A stretch of DNA of 64,000 bases from Microbacterium sp. SY138 (GCF_039729145.1 NZ_CP155793.1:1426001-1490000), one strand, 5' to 3'. Numbered from the stretch's first letter, positions 29,052 to 38,780 are shown. A program made the numbers and translations. Notes: generated by a model from the sequence alone, not told the origin.

Positions 29052-30140
29052 TCAGGACGCGCGCACGGTGGCCGCGCGTGCGAGATCACGCAACTCGCCG
29101 ACGGCGGCGTTGTCGAGCCGGGCGCCTGAGAGCGCACGGTCGGCCTCGAGGGCATAGTCGGCGATCATCGCCTCGACCTGGTCCAGCGCGCCCGAAGCAG
29201 TGATCGTGGCTTGCAGGGACGACACCTGCGGCGATGTCAGAGCGGGGTCGCCGAGCATCTCGTCCAGGAGATTCCGTGCGGAGGCGTCGAGAGCCTGTCG
29301 GGTGAGGGCGATCAACACCGTGCGCTTGCCCTCCCGAAGGTCGTCGCCCGCCGGCTTGCCGGTGACGGATGCGTCGCCGAACACGCCGAGCACGTCGTCG
29401 CGGAGCTGGAATGCCAGGCCGATCGGATGGCCGAAGCGCCGCAGTGCGGCGACCTGGTCCTCGTGGGCTCCGCCGAAAGCGCCACCCAGGACGAGCGGCT
29501 GCTCGATGCTGTATCTGGCGGACTTGAGGGATGCCACGCGCAGCGCCCTCTCGGCGTGGAGACTTCCGTCGTTCACGCTCCAGGCCGATTCCTCTGCGAT
29601 GTCCAGGAACTGGCCGGTGGTCACATCCCTTCGCATCCGCGCGTACTCGGCGCGCACGGCTCGCGCATGCGGCTGGCCCTCGAGTGCGTATTCCAGAAGG
29701 TCATCGCTCCATGCGACGAGCAGGTCGCCGAGGAGGATCGCGGATGCCCTGCCGAACTGCTCTGCATCTCCGGACCACCCGGCCGCGCGATGAGACGTCT
29801 CGAGCGCACGATGCGCGGCGGGGCGACCACGGCGGGTATCGGAGTTGTCGATCAGATCGTCGTGGACGAGCGCGGCCGACTGGAAGATCTCCAGCGCGGT
29901 GCACATGTCCCACAGCGCATCGGTCTCCGCCGCGTCGCGGTCACCGAATTTCGCGACGGCACGCCACCCCGCATGGCAGAAGCGGGCTCGAAGGCGCTTG
30001 CCGCCGTCGAGCGTGCCGGCGGCGGCGTCCAGGAATGCTGCCGCGTCAGGGCCGTAGTCCGAGGCTTCCTCACGCATCCGCGCGAGGAAGCGTGCGAGGT
30101 GCGTGGCGACGGCGTCGGGGACGGGGGAGGATGACGGCAC
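29052..30140 (-). CDS. Polyprenyl diphosphate synthase (IdsA-type)
   Basis: 362-residue all-helical prenyltransferase. The first aspartate-rich motif is ALVHDDLIDNSDTRRGRP (DDxxD) and the second LAFQLRDDVLGVFGD (DDxxG). GGKRLRARFCHAGW and the KPAGDDLREGKRT loop are also present. It would condense isopentenyl diphosphate into a C15-C20 or longer product for carotenoids, menaquinone or lipid carriers; chain length cannot be read reliably. GTG 30140 is chosen: TATGCT (30153-30148) lies seven bases upstream. ATG 30152 is in frame four codons earlier. Confidence 0.92.
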   Translation of the reverse strand: MPSSSPVPDAVATHLARFLARMREEASDYGPDAAAFLDAAAGTLDGGKRLRARFCHAGWRAVAKFGDRDAAETDALWDMCTALEIFQSAALVHDDLIDNSDTRRGRPAAHRALETSHRAAGWSGDAEQFGRASAILLGDLLVAWSDDLLEYALEGQPHARAVRAEYARMRRDVTTGQFLDIAEESAWSVNDGSLHAERALRVASLKSARYSIEQPLVLGGAFGGAHEDQVAALRRFGHPIGLAFQLRDDVLGVFGDASVTGKPAGDDLREGKRTVLIALTRQALDASARNLLDEMLGDPALTSPQVSSLQATITASGALDQVEAMIADYALEADRALSGARLDNAAVGELRDLARAATVRAS

Positions 30141-30147
30141 GACTCCC

Positions 30148-30153
30148 AGCATA
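30148..30153 (-). promoter_or_regulatory. -10 hexamer of a likely leaderless promoter (polyprenyl synthase)
   Basis: Minus-strand TATGCT, seven bases (GGGAGTC), then GTG 30140. The same seven bases contain GGGAG, so a short leader with a ribosome binding site is also possible if the promoter lies further up. Confidence 0.35.
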
Positions 30154-30237
30154 CGTAAAGCAAGGGGACGTCGAACTGCTAGCCCCGGACGCCTCGGCGC
30201 GCGTAGAATGGGAGGCACGATACCCGAGGGGGACGAA

Positions 30238-30612
30238 ATGCCACTCTCCGAACAGGAGCAGCGTCTGCTCGACGAGATGGAACGCCATCTCCTCCACAAC
30301 GATGCCGACGTCGTGACCGCGCCGTCCGGCGATCGAGCATTGAGCTACCGAAATCTCGTCTACGGAGCACTCCTCCTGCTCGCCGGTGTCGGCGGTCTGG
30401 TCGCCGGAGTCATTCTCGGTGGCGTCTGGGGCATCGTCGTCGGTGTCGTCGGATTCGCCGCGATGCTCGCCGGTGTCATGGTCGCCGTCACGCCAGTGCG
30501 ACGCACCACCGCGACCACGCCCCGTGAGCGTTCCGCCCCGAAGCGGCAGGAATCGGCCTCCTTCATGGATCGGATGAACGATCGATGGGATCGCCGCCAG
30601 GACGGTCACTGA
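30238..30612 (+). CDS. DUF3040 membrane protein
   Basis: 124 residues. The N-terminus MPLSEQEQRLLDEMERHL is the DUF3040 signature, followed by two membrane helices (LVYGALLLLAGVGGLVAGVIL and GIVVGVVGFAAMLAGVMVAV) and a basic, Arg-rich tail. DUF3040 genes regularly stand just upstream of mraZ in actinobacteria; the function is unknown but the conserved place suggests a link to wall synthesis or division. GAGGGGGAC before ATG 30238 is the ribosome binding site; TAGAAT at 30203-30208 is a possible -10. It ends at a strong hairpin, so it is not co-transcribed with mraZ. Confidence 0.88.
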   Translation: MPLSEQEQRLLDEMERHLLHNDADVVTAPSGDRALSYRNLVYGALLLLAGVGGLVAGVILGGVWGIVVGVVGFAAMLAGVMVAVTPVRRTTATTPRERSAPKRQESASFMDRMNDRWDRRQDGH

Positions 30613-30630
30613 CCTCCCCACACACTTCAC

Positions 30631-30667
30631 GACAGAAGCCCGGATGCTGAGCATCCGGGCTTCTGTC
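30631..30667 (+). terminator. Strong hairpin terminator after the DUF3040 gene
   Basis: Near-perfect 37-base palindrome (GACAGAAGCCCGGATGCT, one centre base, then its complement), followed by TT. It separates DUF3040 from the mraZ promoter region. Confidence 0.9.
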
Positions 30668-30815
30668 GTTTGACCGCGTTCGCCGCCGGCCGGCTCGCCG
30701 CGTCCGTCCCCCACTCGCCCTCCAGTCACCCTCCACCTTCCTCCACCCCGGAATTCCGGGGTTGTTCGGCGTACTTGTCGGCATAGACCCTGATTTCCGA
30801 AGGATTGGTCGTAGG

Positions 30816-30842
30816 TATGTGGAGGAAAGTGGAGTAAAGTGG
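30816..30842 (+). promoter_or_regulatory. MraZ-box array upstream of mraZ
   Basis: Three direct repeats with a 10-base period: TATGTGG at 30816, AAAGTGG at 30826 and AAAGTGG at 30836. MraZ is known to bind direct GTGG/TGGG-type repeats with this spacing in front of its own operon in several bacteria. Autoregulation of the division cluster is therefore likely. Confidence 0.75.
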
Positions 30843-30884
30843 GGCGCACCTCGAGTTGGCCGGACGCAGAGGGGGTGGTGGCCG

Positions 30885-31316
30885 ATGTTGCTGGGTACGC
30901 ACTCACCGAAGCTGGACGACAAAGGACGGGTCATCCTTCCTGCGAAGTTCCGCGAAGACCTCGGCGGCGGCATCGTCGTCACCCGAGGCCAGGAACGGTG
31001 CCTCTACGTGTTCAGCACGGCCGAGTTCGAGGCGATGCACGAGCGGATCCGTCAGGCGCCGCTCGCGAACAAACAGGCGCGTGACTTCATGCGACTGTTC
31101 CTCTCCGGAGCCAGCGCGGAGATGCCAGACAGCCAGAACCGCATCACCATCCCGGCGCACCTGCGTCAGTACGCAGGTCTGCAGAAGGAACTCATCGTCA
31201 CCGGAGTCGGCGCCCACGCCGAGATCTGGGATGCCGAGAGCTGGAACGCCTACCTCGCCGCCGGCGAGGAGACCTACTCCGACCTCGAGCAGGAGGTGAT
31301 TCCGGGACTCTTCTGA
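30885..31316 (+). CDS. mraZ: Transcriptional regulator MraZ
   Basis: 143 residues, the usual size. Two SpoVT/AbrB-like halves are visible: [22 protein letters not shown] and [21 protein letters not shown], each with the DxxGR/DxxNR-ILPxxxR pattern. MraZ forms a ring that binds repeated boxes and controls the division and cell wall cluster. GAGGGGG stands upstream of ATG 30885. It is the first gene of the cluster, about 100 bases before rsmH, and has matching repeats at 30816-30842. Confidence 0.95.
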   Translation: MLLGTHSPKLDDKGRVILPAKFREDLGGGIVVTRGQERCLYVFSTAEFEAMHERIRQAPLANKQARDFMRLFLSGASAEMPDSQNRITIPAHLRQYAGLQKELIVTGVGAHAEIWDAESWNAYLAAGEETYSDLEQEVIPGLF

Positions 31317-31418
31317 CCACGGCTGTGATGCCCCGCCGCTCCCGCCCCGACACACTTCCCCGGTGCCGGGTCGAGAAGCGGAGGGGGATCAGAGCCGAAG
31401 GTCACCCCGAGAAAGATC

Positions 31419-32357
31419 ATGAACCTCCGAGACATCCACACCCCCGTACTGCTCGACCGCTGCGTCGAGCTGCTCGCTCCCGCCCTCCAGGCGGACGGAG
31501 CGGTGCTCGTCGATGCCACCCTCGGCATGGGTGGTCACTCCGAGGCGCTGCTCGAACGCTTCCCGAACATCCGTCTGGTCGGACTCGACCGCGACACCGA
31601 TGCGCTGCGCATCGCGGGGGAGCGGCTCGCCCGCTTCGCGGACCGCGTCACGCTCGTGCACACGGTGTACGACGAGATCGGACTGCACGCCCAGGGCGCA
31701 GCCGGCATCCTCTTCGATCTCGGCGTCTCGTCTCTGCAGTTGGACGAAGCCGACCGCGGCTTCGCCTATTCGAAGGATGCCCCGCTGGACATGCGGATGG
31801 ATCAGACCAAGGGCGTCACGGCCGCAGAGGTCATCGCGACCTACAGCGAAGGCAATCTCCGCCGCATCTTCGAGCGCTACGGCGAGGAGAAACTCGCCGG
31901 TCGGTATGCACGGTTCATCATCGACGCGCGGCAGAAGCAGCCGATCACGCGGTCGGGTGAACTCGTCGAGATCCTGATCGCCGCCACACCCGCGGCTGCC
32001 CAGCGCGCGGGTCACCCGGCCAAGCGCGTGTTCCAGGCGCTGCGCATCGAGGTGAACACCGAGCTCAACGTGCTCGCCGACGCGATCCCGTCGGCGATGG
32101 ACGCGCTCGCAGTCGGCGGGCGCATCGTCGTGATGTCGTACCAGTCGCTGGAAGATCGTCTCGTGAAGCAGGCGTTCGCTGCGGCCTCCGCCTCGACCGC
32201 TCCTGCCGGGCTCCCGGTCGAGCTCCCCGAACATGCTCCGCGTTTCCGCATCCTGACCAAAGGCGCCGAGCTGGCCGACGACGAAGAACGCGCGCGCAAC
32301 CCGCGGGCGATCCCGGTGCGCCTGCGCGCCGCCGAGAAGCTGCGGGAGAGCGCATGA
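31419..32357 (+). CDS. rsmH: 16S rRNA (cytosine-1402-N4)-methyltransferase RsmH
   Basis: 312 residues. Typical start [20 protein letters not shown] motif [18 protein letters not shown], then [33 protein letters not shown] in two parts, [11 protein letters not shown] and the C-terminal [14 protein letters not shown]. It methylates C1402 of 16S rRNA. The stop overlaps ftsL by four bases (ATGA). The 102 bases upstream hold GAGAAAGA as ribosome binding site and no clear hairpin, so transcription from mraZ probably runs through. Confidence 0.96.
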   Translation: MNLRDIHTPVLLDRCVELLAPALQADGAVLVDATLGMGGHSEALLERFPNIRLVGLDRDTDALRIAGERLARFADRVTLVHTVYDEIGLHAQGAAGILFDLGVSSLQLDEADRGFAYSKDAPLDMRMDQTKGVTAAEVIATYSEGNLRRIFERYGEEKLAGRYARFIIDARQKQPITRSGELVEILIAATPAAAQRAGHPAKRVFQALRIEVNTELNVLADAIPSAMDALAVGGRIVVMSYQSLEDRLVKQAFAAASASTAPAGLPVELPEHAPRFRILTKGAELADDEERARNPRAIPVRLRAAEKLRESA

Positions 32358-32917
32358 GCCTGAATGCCGTCGTCCGGAAGCCGGTGCAGCCGGTCGCCCC
32401 GGAGAGGACGCCCCAGCGGAAGCTGCAGCCCGTCACCCGCCCTGCAGTCCGCCGCAAGCCGAAGCTCGCCTACGCCCTCATCGCGCTCGGCGGAGCACTC
32501 GCGATCGGAGCCGCGCAGATCGGGCTGTCGCTCGCCATCACCCAGGACTCGTTCACTCTCGCGAGTCTCTCGTCACAGCAGCGCGAGCTCAACCTGAAGA
32601 CGCACGCCCTCCAGGAAGAACTCACCGGCGTCAGCTCGCCCCAGGTGCTCGCCAGCAGCGCAGCCGGACTCGGGATGGTCGTCGCCGGATCGCCGTCGTA
32701 TCTGCGTCTCAGTGACGGTGCCGTCTTCGGCACCGGTGCGGGGGCCGACTGGACATCGACCGTCAATCCCGCCGGTGTCGGGGCCGTGAGCAACTCCCTC
32801 ATCGTGGAACCGCCGCCTCCTCCGGCGGAGACCGACGAGGGGACGGCGACGGACCAGCCCACCCAGGACCTTCCGCCGTCGATCACCGACGGCCTCCCCA
32901 GCCCCACGACGCACTGA
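32354..32917 (+). CDS. ftsL: FtsL-like bitopic division protein
   Basis: 187 residues: a basic cytoplasmic N-terminus of about 38 residues, one membrane helix ([20 protein letters not shown]), a short heptad-like stretch ([22 protein letters not shown]) and a long proline/threonine-rich tail. Place (between rsmH and ftsI) and topology identify it; sequence conservation of FtsL is always low. It would hold FtsQ and the FtsI/FtsW synthase together in the divisome. The tail of about 90 residues beyond the coiled coil is longer than in E. coli FtsL (121 residues in all). Confidence 0.82.
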   Translation: MSLNAVVRKPVQPVAPERTPQRKLQPVTRPAVRRKPKLAYALIALGGALAIGAAQIGLSLAITQDSFTLASLSSQQRELNLKTHALQEELTGVSSPQVLASSAAGLGMVVAGSPSYLRLSDGAVFGTGAGADWTSTVNPAGVGAVSNSLIVEPPPPPAETDEGTATDQPTQDLPPSITDGLPSPTTH

Positions 32918-32942
32918 CACCCACGAGCGACGGAGAGATCCC

Positions 32943-34712
32943 ATGACGACACGAGCCACCCGCGGTCCGCGGCGACGCACCGTCGTCGCTCTCGCTGTCA
33001 TCCTCTCGGTGCTGGTCGCGTTCGTGGTACGCCTGGTCGACATCCAGGTGGTCAGCGCTGATGAGCACGTCTCCGAGTCCCTCGAGCACCTCGGTGCGAG
33101 TTCGGCGATCCCGGGCCAGCGCGGGTCGATCGTCGACTCCGGCGGCACGGTGCTCGCTTCCAGTGTGATGGTCTACGACGCGCAGCTCAGCCCGCAGGTC
33201 ATCATGCTCGTCGAGGAGAAGAAGCCGAAGCTGCCGTGGGCCGAGGCCTCCGACAAGATCGCCGCCATCACCGGCCAGACCGGCGACGAGGTGCGGGCTC
33301 TGGTCTCGAACGCCCTCGCCGAGAACCCCGACAGCCAGTACGCGCCTCTCAAGAAGGGCTTGAACACGGAGCAGTACATGGCGCTGCGGGATCTCGGAGT
33401 CGGTTCGTACCTGTCGCTGAAGGCGCGAGAGACACGCGTATACCCGAACGGCGCGGTCGCCGGAAACATCCTCGGCTTCCTCGACAACTCTGGTGAGGCG
33501 CAGGCCGGTGTGGAGAAGCTCGACGACTCCTGCCTGGCGCCCATCGACGGCGAGGAGACCTACCGCAAGGGCAAGGACGGCGTCGTGATCCCCGGCAGCG
33601 AGCGCACCGTCGATGCCGTGAACGGCGGATCCGTGCAGCTGACCATCAACAGCGACCTCAACTGGTACCTGCAGCAGATGATCGCCGAAGAGGCACAGGC
33701 GCAGGGCGCCAAGGGCGGGACAGTCACGGTCGTCGAGGTCAAGACGGGCAAGATCCGCGCCGCGGCCGAGTGGCCCGCGCTGGACCCGAACGATCTCGAT
33801 GCGTCGACACCGGCGACCAGGGCCAGTCAGATCTTCCACCACGACTTCGAGCCCGGATCGACGTTCAAGGCCGTCACCGCGGCTGCCGCCATCGAAGGAG
33901 CGGGCCTGACCCCGCTCAGCACGGTGAGCGCGGCCTCTCGGGAGAAGTTCCCGAATGGCGCCGTCGTGAACGACGCGTTCACCCACCCGGCGTACAACTA
34001 CACGCTCGCCGGGGGCCTCATCGACTCGTCGAACGTCGCCCTGTCGAAGTTCGGCACCATGGTGAGCCCCGATGTGCGCTACGACTACCTCCAGCGCTTC
34101 GGGGTGGGGGACAAGACGCTCGACTTCCCCTCGGAGGTCGGAGGGATCCTGCACCCGGTCAGCGACTGGGACAACCAGTCGCTCTACACGACGACGTTCG
34201 GGCAGTACTTCACCGTGACGGCCGCCCAGCTCGCCGGCGCCTACCAGGCGATCGCGAACGGCGGCGAGAAGATCGACCTCTCGCTCGTCGAGTCGTGCAC
34301 CGCCGCGGACGGCACCGTGACCGCGCCAGCCGACCCGAAGCGCGAGCAGATCGTCAAGGAGCAGACCGCAGCGGAGCTGACACGCATGCTGGAGAACGTC
34401 GCAGTACAGGGCGGCAACGCCGAGCGCATCCAGGTCCCCGGCTACCGCGTGACCAGCAAGACGGGTACGGCGCAGGTGTCGGACGGCAACGGCGGCTACA
34501 AGGCCGGGGTGTACTACACCAGCATGGTGGGCTTCGCGCCGGTCGACGATCCGCAGTACGTCGTCGTGGTCACCCTCGACGAGCCGACTAAGGTTGTATC
34601 GTCCGCGGCCACCGCATCCGCCTTCCAGAAGGCGATGACGCAGGTGATGAAAACGTATCGCGTGATGCCGTCCTCTGTCCCGATGGACGAGCTCCTCCCC
34701 AAGTTCGGATAG
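32943..34712 (+). CDS. ftsI: Division transpeptidase FtsI (PBP3-type, class B)
   Basis: 589 residues. One N-terminal membrane helix (TVVALAVILSVLVAFVVRLVDI), a dimerisation domain with IPGQRGSIVDSGG and the RxYPxG motif TRVYPNGAVAGNILGF, then the penicillin-binding domain with SxxK (EPGSTFKAVTAA), SxN (IDSSNVAL) and KTG (SKTGTAQVSDG). It cross-links septal peptidoglycan with FtsW. AGAGATCCC precedes the ATG. In most actinobacteria murE follows; here murF begins 27 bases after the stop. Confidence 0.95.
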   Translation: MTTRATRGPRRRTVVALAVILSVLVAFVVRLVDIQVVSADEHVSESLEHLGASSAIPGQRGSIVDSGGTVLASSVMVYDAQLSPQVIMLVEEKKPKLPWAEASDKIAAITGQTGDEVRALVSNALAENPDSQYAPLKKGLNTEQYMALRDLGVGSYLSLKARETRVYPNGAVAGNILGFLDNSGEAQAGVEKLDDSCLAPIDGEETYRKGKDGVVIPGSERTVDAVNGGSVQLTINSDLNWYLQQMIAEEAQAQGAKGGTVTVVEVKTGKIRAAAEWPALDPNDLDASTPATRASQIFHHDFEPGSTFKAVTAAAAIEGAGLTPLSTVSAASREKFPNGAVVNDAFTHPAYNYTLAGGLIDSSNVALSKFGTMVSPDVRYDYLQRFGVGDKTLDFPSEVGGILHPVSDWDNQSLYTTTFGQYFTVTAAQLAGAYQAIANGGEKIDLSLVESCTAADGTVTAPADPKREQIVKEQTAAELTRMLENVAVQGGNAERIQVPGYRVTSKTGTAQVSDGNGGYKAGVYYTSMVGFAPVDDPQYVVVVTLDEPTKVVSSAATASAFQKAMTQVMKTYRVMPSSVPMDELLPKFG

Positions 34713-34739
34713 TCGGCGAGAGCCGCGCATGGAGATGAC

Positions 34740-36152
34740 ATGATCGCCCTGACGCTCGCTGAGATCGCCGCCGCAGTCGGCGGTGATCTGCGCGTGGCCG
34801 GTGAGGACACGGCCGAGACCGTGGTCGACGGAATCGTCGACACCGATTCACGCACGATGGGGCCTGGATCGATCTTCGTGGCCAAGCCCGGAGCCGAGAC
34901 CGATGGACACCGCTTCGTCGGGTCCGCTGTCGCCGCGGGAGCGGCCCTGGCGATCGTCGAGCACCCGGTGGACGTCGCCGTGAGCCAGATCGTGGTTCCG
35001 GACGCTGTCGCCGCCCTCGGTGCACTCGCGAGGGAGGTCGTCGCGCGTGTCCGTGCCGACGGCGCGCTCCGGATCGTCGGCATCACCGGGTCGAACGGCA
35101 AGACCACCACCAAGAACTTCCTCGCACGCATCCTCGCGGGGGAAGGCGAGACCGTCGCTCCCGTGAAGTCGTTCAACAACGAGGTCGGCGCCCCCGTCAC
35201 CATGCTCCGGGTGACGGAGAGCACCCGCTTCCTCGTGAGCGAGTTCGGTGCCGCGGCTCCGGGGAGCATCGCTCACCTCGCAGGACTCGTCGAGCCGGAC
35301 GTCGCCGTCGTGCTGATGGTCGGCATGGCGCACGCCGGCGGATTCGGCGGCATCGAGGAGACGGCGAAGGCGAAGGCCGAGCTCGTCGCCGCCGCCCGCG
35401 TGCCCGGGACCGCCGTGCTCAACGTCGACGACCCGCGTGTCGCGGCCATGCGCGAACTCGCGGACGCTCGCGGACTCCGCACCGTCGGCTTCGGTCAGGG
35501 GCCCACAGCGGACGTGCGCGCGCATGAGATCGAGGTATCCGCTTCCGGCACGTCCTGCGTCATCGAGGTCGACGCCGAACGGATTCCCCTGCGGCTGCGC
35601 GTGCTCGGGGCGCACCACATCTCCAACGCTCTGGCGGCCATCGCCGCAGCACGCGTGCTCGGGGTCTCGGCGGCCGACGCCGTGGCCCGGTTGGAGACGG
35701 TCGAGATCGCCGAACGCTGGCGCATGCAGCCCCTGGGCAGCGATCGGGTGCGGATCATCAACGACGCCTACAACGCCAGCCCGGATTCCATGGCGGCGGC
35801 CCTGCGCACGCTCGCGCAGATCACCGGTCCCGACGAGCGCACCGTCGCGGTCCTCGGAGCCATGAGCGAACTCGGTGAGAGCGCGGGGGAGGAGCACGAC
35901 AGGATCGGGCTGCTCGCCGTGCGTCTGAACATCCAGCGGATCGTCGTCGTCGGTCCCGAGGCGAGGCGCCTCTACCTCGCCGCGGTCGGGGAGGGCTCCT
36001 GGGACAGCGAGGCAGTCCATCTGCCCGACCAGGACGCCGCGTTCGAGTATCTCCGCACCGAGCTCCGCGACGGCGACCGCGTGCTCGTGAAGTCATCCAA
36101 TTCCGTGGGCCTCCGGCATCTCGGCGATCGTCTGGGAGAATTGTTCTCGTGA
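34740..36152 (+). CDS. murF: UDP-MurNAc-tripeptide--D-Ala-D-Ala ligase MurF
   Basis: 470 residues. Mur-ligase ATP loop GITGSNGKTTTKNFLARIL, the substrate-site FNNEVGAPVTMLR, then NAYNASPDSMAAAL and GAMSELG typical of MurF. It adds D-Ala-D-Ala to the UDP-MurNAc tripeptide in the cytoplasm. The end overlaps mraY (GTGA). The missing murE upstream means the third-residue ligase must be encoded elsewhere. Confidence 0.95.
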   Translation: MIALTLAEIAAAVGGDLRVAGEDTAETVVDGIVDTDSRTMGPGSIFVAKPGAETDGHRFVGSAVAAGAALAIVEHPVDVAVSQIVVPDAVAALGALAREVVARVRADGALRIVGITGSNGKTTTKNFLARILAGEGETVAPVKSFNNEVGAPVTMLRVTESTRFLVSEFGAAAPGSIAHLAGLVEPDVAVVLMVGMAHAGGFGGIEETAKAKAELVAAARVPGTAVLNVDDPRVAAMRELADARGLRTVGFGQGPTADVRAHEIEVSASGTSCVIEVDAERIPLRLRVLGAHHISNALAAIAAARVLGVSAADAVARLETVEIAERWRMQPLGSDRVRIINDAYNASPDSMAAALRTLAQITGPDERTVAVLGAMSELGESAGEEHDRIGLLAVRLNIQRIVVVGPEARRLYLAAVGEGSWDSEAVHLPDQDAAFEYLRTELRDGDRVLVKSSNSVGLRHLGDRLGELFS

Positions 36153-37255
36153 GGTCTCTCATCATGTCGGCGGCGATCTCGCTCGCCTTCACCCTGTTCC
36201 TGACCCCCGTCTTCCTCCGGCTCTTCCGGAAGTGGGGCTGGGGGCAGGTCATCCGTACCCCGGAGTCCGTCCACAACCCGAGTCACGAGGCCAAGCGCGG
36301 CACCCCCACGATGGGCGGCGTCATCTTCATCGTCGGCTCGATGGTCGGTTACTTCACCGGTGTGCTGGTGAGCGGTGAAGTCCCCGCACTCTCCGCGCTG
36401 CTCGTGATCTGGCTGATGGTCGGATTCGGCGCCGTCGGATTCATCGACGACTACATGAAGGTGCGCAGCCAGCGCAGCCTCGGGCTCTCGGGCTGGCGGA
36501 AGGTGATCGGCCAGCTGCTGGTCATCATCCCCTTCGGCATCGTCGCGCTGAACTTCCCGAACAAGTGGGGCCAGACACCGGCGAGCTCCGCGATCTCGCT
36601 GTTCCGCGACATCACCTGGCTCAACCTGTTCGCCTTCGGCGTGGTGCTCGGATGGATCCTCTATCTCGTCTGGATCTCGATCATCGGGGTCGCGACCTCG
36701 AACAGTGTGAACCTCACGGACGGACTCGACGGGCTCGCTGCCGGAGCCGGCGTCATCGTCGTCGGCGCCTACAGCGTGATCGCGTTCTGGCAGTTCAAGC
36801 AGCCGTGCATCGGCGGCGATCCCGATGCCCTCGGCGGCTGCTACGAAGTGCGCGACCCGTTCAACCTCGCCATCATCGCGGCGTCGTTCGCGGCGAGCCT
36901 CATCGGATTCCTCTGGTGGAACGCGCCCAAGGCGAAGGTCTTCATGGGGGACGTCGGGTCGATGGCGATCGGCGGCGTCATCACCGCGATGGCGATCCTG
37001 ACCCGCACCGAGCTCCTCCTGCTCGTGATCGCCGGCGTCTTCGTGCTTTCGTCGGGCTCGGTCATCCTGCAGCGCGCGTACTTCAAGATCACTCGTGGCA
37101 AGCGGCTGTTCCTCATGAGCCCGTTCCACCACCATCTCGAGATGCGCGGGTGGTCCGAGGTCACGATCGTGGTGCGCATGTGGATCATCGCCGGGCTGCT
37201 CGCCGTCTCGGCGGTCGGACTCTTCTACGTCGAATGGCTCACTCGTGTCGACTGA
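36149..37255 (+). CDS. mraY: Phospho-MurNAc-pentapeptide translocase MraY
   Basis: 368-residue membrane enzyme with about ten helices. It moves phospho-MurNAc-pentapeptide onto undecaprenyl phosphate to make lipid I. Signature stretches: RGTPTMGGVIFI, FIDDYMKVRSQRSLGLSG (catalytic Asp pair), SNSVNLTDGLDGLAAG, AKVFMGDVGSMAIGG and MSPFHHHLEMRGWSE. GTG start overlapping the murF stop by four bases; its own end overlaps murD by 11 bases. Confidence 0.96.
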   Translation: MRSLIMSAAISLAFTLFLTPVFLRLFRKWGWGQVIRTPESVHNPSHEAKRGTPTMGGVIFIVGSMVGYFTGVLVSGEVPALSALLVIWLMVGFGAVGFIDDYMKVRSQRSLGLSGWRKVIGQLLVIIPFGIVALNFPNKWGQTPASSAISLFRDITWLNLFAFGVVLGWILYLVWISIIGVATSNSVNLTDGLDGLAAGAGVIVVGAYSVIAFWQFKQPCIGGDPDALGGCYEVRDPFNLAIIAASFAASLIGFLWWNAPKAKVFMGDVGSMAIGGVITAMAILTRTELLLLVIAGVFVLSSGSVILQRAYFKITRGKRLFLMSPFHHHLEMRGWSEVTIVVRMWIIAGLLAVSAVGLFYVEWLTRVD

Positions 37256-38780
37256 TCGTCTCGCCGGACTGACGAGCTGGAACGCCGACTGGAGCGGTCT
37301 ACGGGTCGCCGTTCTCGGCCTCTCGATGACAGGCTTCTCGGTGGCGGACACGCTCGCCGAACTGGGCGCCGACGTTCTCGTGCTGAGCGAGTCGGCCGAG
37401 GATGAGTACGAGCACCTGCTCCCGGTGATCGGCGCCCGGCTCGAGTTGGGCCCGCTCGCCGAGGTGCCGCCCGTGCTCGTCGAGTTCGACCCCGAGGTGG
37501 TCATCGCCTCGCCGGGATTCTCGCCGTCGCATCCACTCATCCGGTGGGCGCAGGAATCCGCTGTCACGATCTGGGGTGACGTTGAGCTCGCCTGGCGCGT
37601 GCGCGACAAGGTCGTCCGTGCCGACGGCACGCCGGCGGACTGGGTGCTCATCACCGGGACGAACGGCAAGACGACGACCACCCAGTTGACCGCCACGCTG
37701 CTCGTGGAAGGCGGACTGCGGGCGGCCCCCTGCGGGAACATCGGCGTGCCGGTGCTCGACGCCGTACGCGACCCCGCGGGGTTCGATGTCCTCGTGGTCG
37801 AGCTCTCCAGCCATCAGCTCTGGTATCTGGGACAGTCGAGGCCCGAAGGGGAGCTGTTCCCCTACGCCTCCGTGTGCCTGAACCTCGCCGACGATCACCT
37901 CGTCTGGCATGGGAGCGCGGAGGCCTACCGGGACGCGAAGGCCGTCGTGTATCGGAACACCCGGATCGCGTGCGTCTACAACAAGGCGGACGAGGCCACG
38001 CGTCGCATGGTGGAAGAGGCGGAGGTGGTCGAGGGAGCCCGTGCGATCGGCTTCGATCTCGGCATCCCCGGCCCGAGCGATCTCGGCGTGGTCGAGGGAC
38101 TGCTCGTCGACAGGGCCTTCCTCGACGATCGCTCCCGCAGCGCCCTCGAGCTGACGACGGTCGCCGATCTCGATGCGGCGGGTCTCGCCGCTCCTCACAT
38201 CGTGCAGAACATCCTCGCTGCGAGTGCCCTGGCACGCTCGCTCGGCGTCGAGCCGGAGGCCATCCACACGGCCCTGCAGTCCTTCCGCCTCGATGCGCAT
38301 CGCATCCAGGTCGTCGCCCGGCACCGCGGCATCACCTGGATCGACGACTCCAAGGCGACGAACCCGCACGCCGCGGCGTCGTCGCTGCGCGCGTACCCCG
38401 GTGCCGTGTGGGTGCTCGGCGGGGATCTGAAGGGGGTCGACATCTCCGACCTGGTCGCCGAGGTCGGCACGACGGCGCGTGCAGCCGTCGTGATCGGGGT
38501 CGAACGCTCCGTGGTGGTCGCGGCATTCCGACGACACGCGCCCGGGGTGCCGGTGTTCGAGGTGGATGCTGGCGAGACTGGACAGGTCATGAACCGTGTC
38601 GTGGAGATCGCCGCGGGAATCGTCGACGACGAGGGCACAGTCCTGCTGGCCCCGGCGGCGGCATCCTTCGATCAGTTCTCCGGCTACGCGGAACGAGGCC
38701 ATCGCTTCGCCGAGGCGGTGCGGGACTGGATCGACCGGGGGAGCGCCGATGACACAGGTATCCCGCCCTCCGCGCTCTGA
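37245..38780 (+). CDS. murD: UDP-MurNAc-L-alanine--D-glutamate ligase MurD
   Basis: 511 residues. N-terminal nucleotide fold (VAVLGLSMTGFSVADTLAELG), central ATP loop VLITGTNGKTTTTQLTATLL, CGNIGVPVLD, ELSSHQLW and C-terminal DSKATNPHAAASSL. It adds D-glutamate to UDP-MurNAc-L-Ala. GTG start inside mraY. The last 32 bases overlap ftsW. Confidence 0.95.
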   Translation: MSTDRLAGLTSWNADWSGLRVAVLGLSMTGFSVADTLAELGADVLVLSESAEDEYEHLLPVIGARLELGPLAEVPPVLVEFDPEVVIASPGFSPSHPLIRWAQESAVTIWGDVELAWRVRDKVVRADGTPADWVLITGTNGKTTTTQLTATLLVEGGLRAAPCGNIGVPVLDAVRDPAGFDVLVVELSSHQLWYLGQSRPEGELFPYASVCLNLADDHLVWHGSAEAYRDAKAVVYRNTRIACVYNKADEATRRMVEEAEVVEGARAIGFDLGIPGPSDLGVVEGLLVDRAFLDDRSRSALELTTVADLDAAGLAAPHIVQNILAASALARSLGVEPEAIHTALQSFRLDAHRIQVVARHRGITWIDDSKATNPHAAASSLRAYPGAVWVLGGDLKGVDISDLVAEVGTTARAAVVIGVERSVVVAAFRRHAPGVPVFEVDAGETGQVMNRVVEIAAGIVDDEGTVLLAPAAASFDQFSGYAERGHRFAEAVRDWIDRGSADDTGIPPSAL

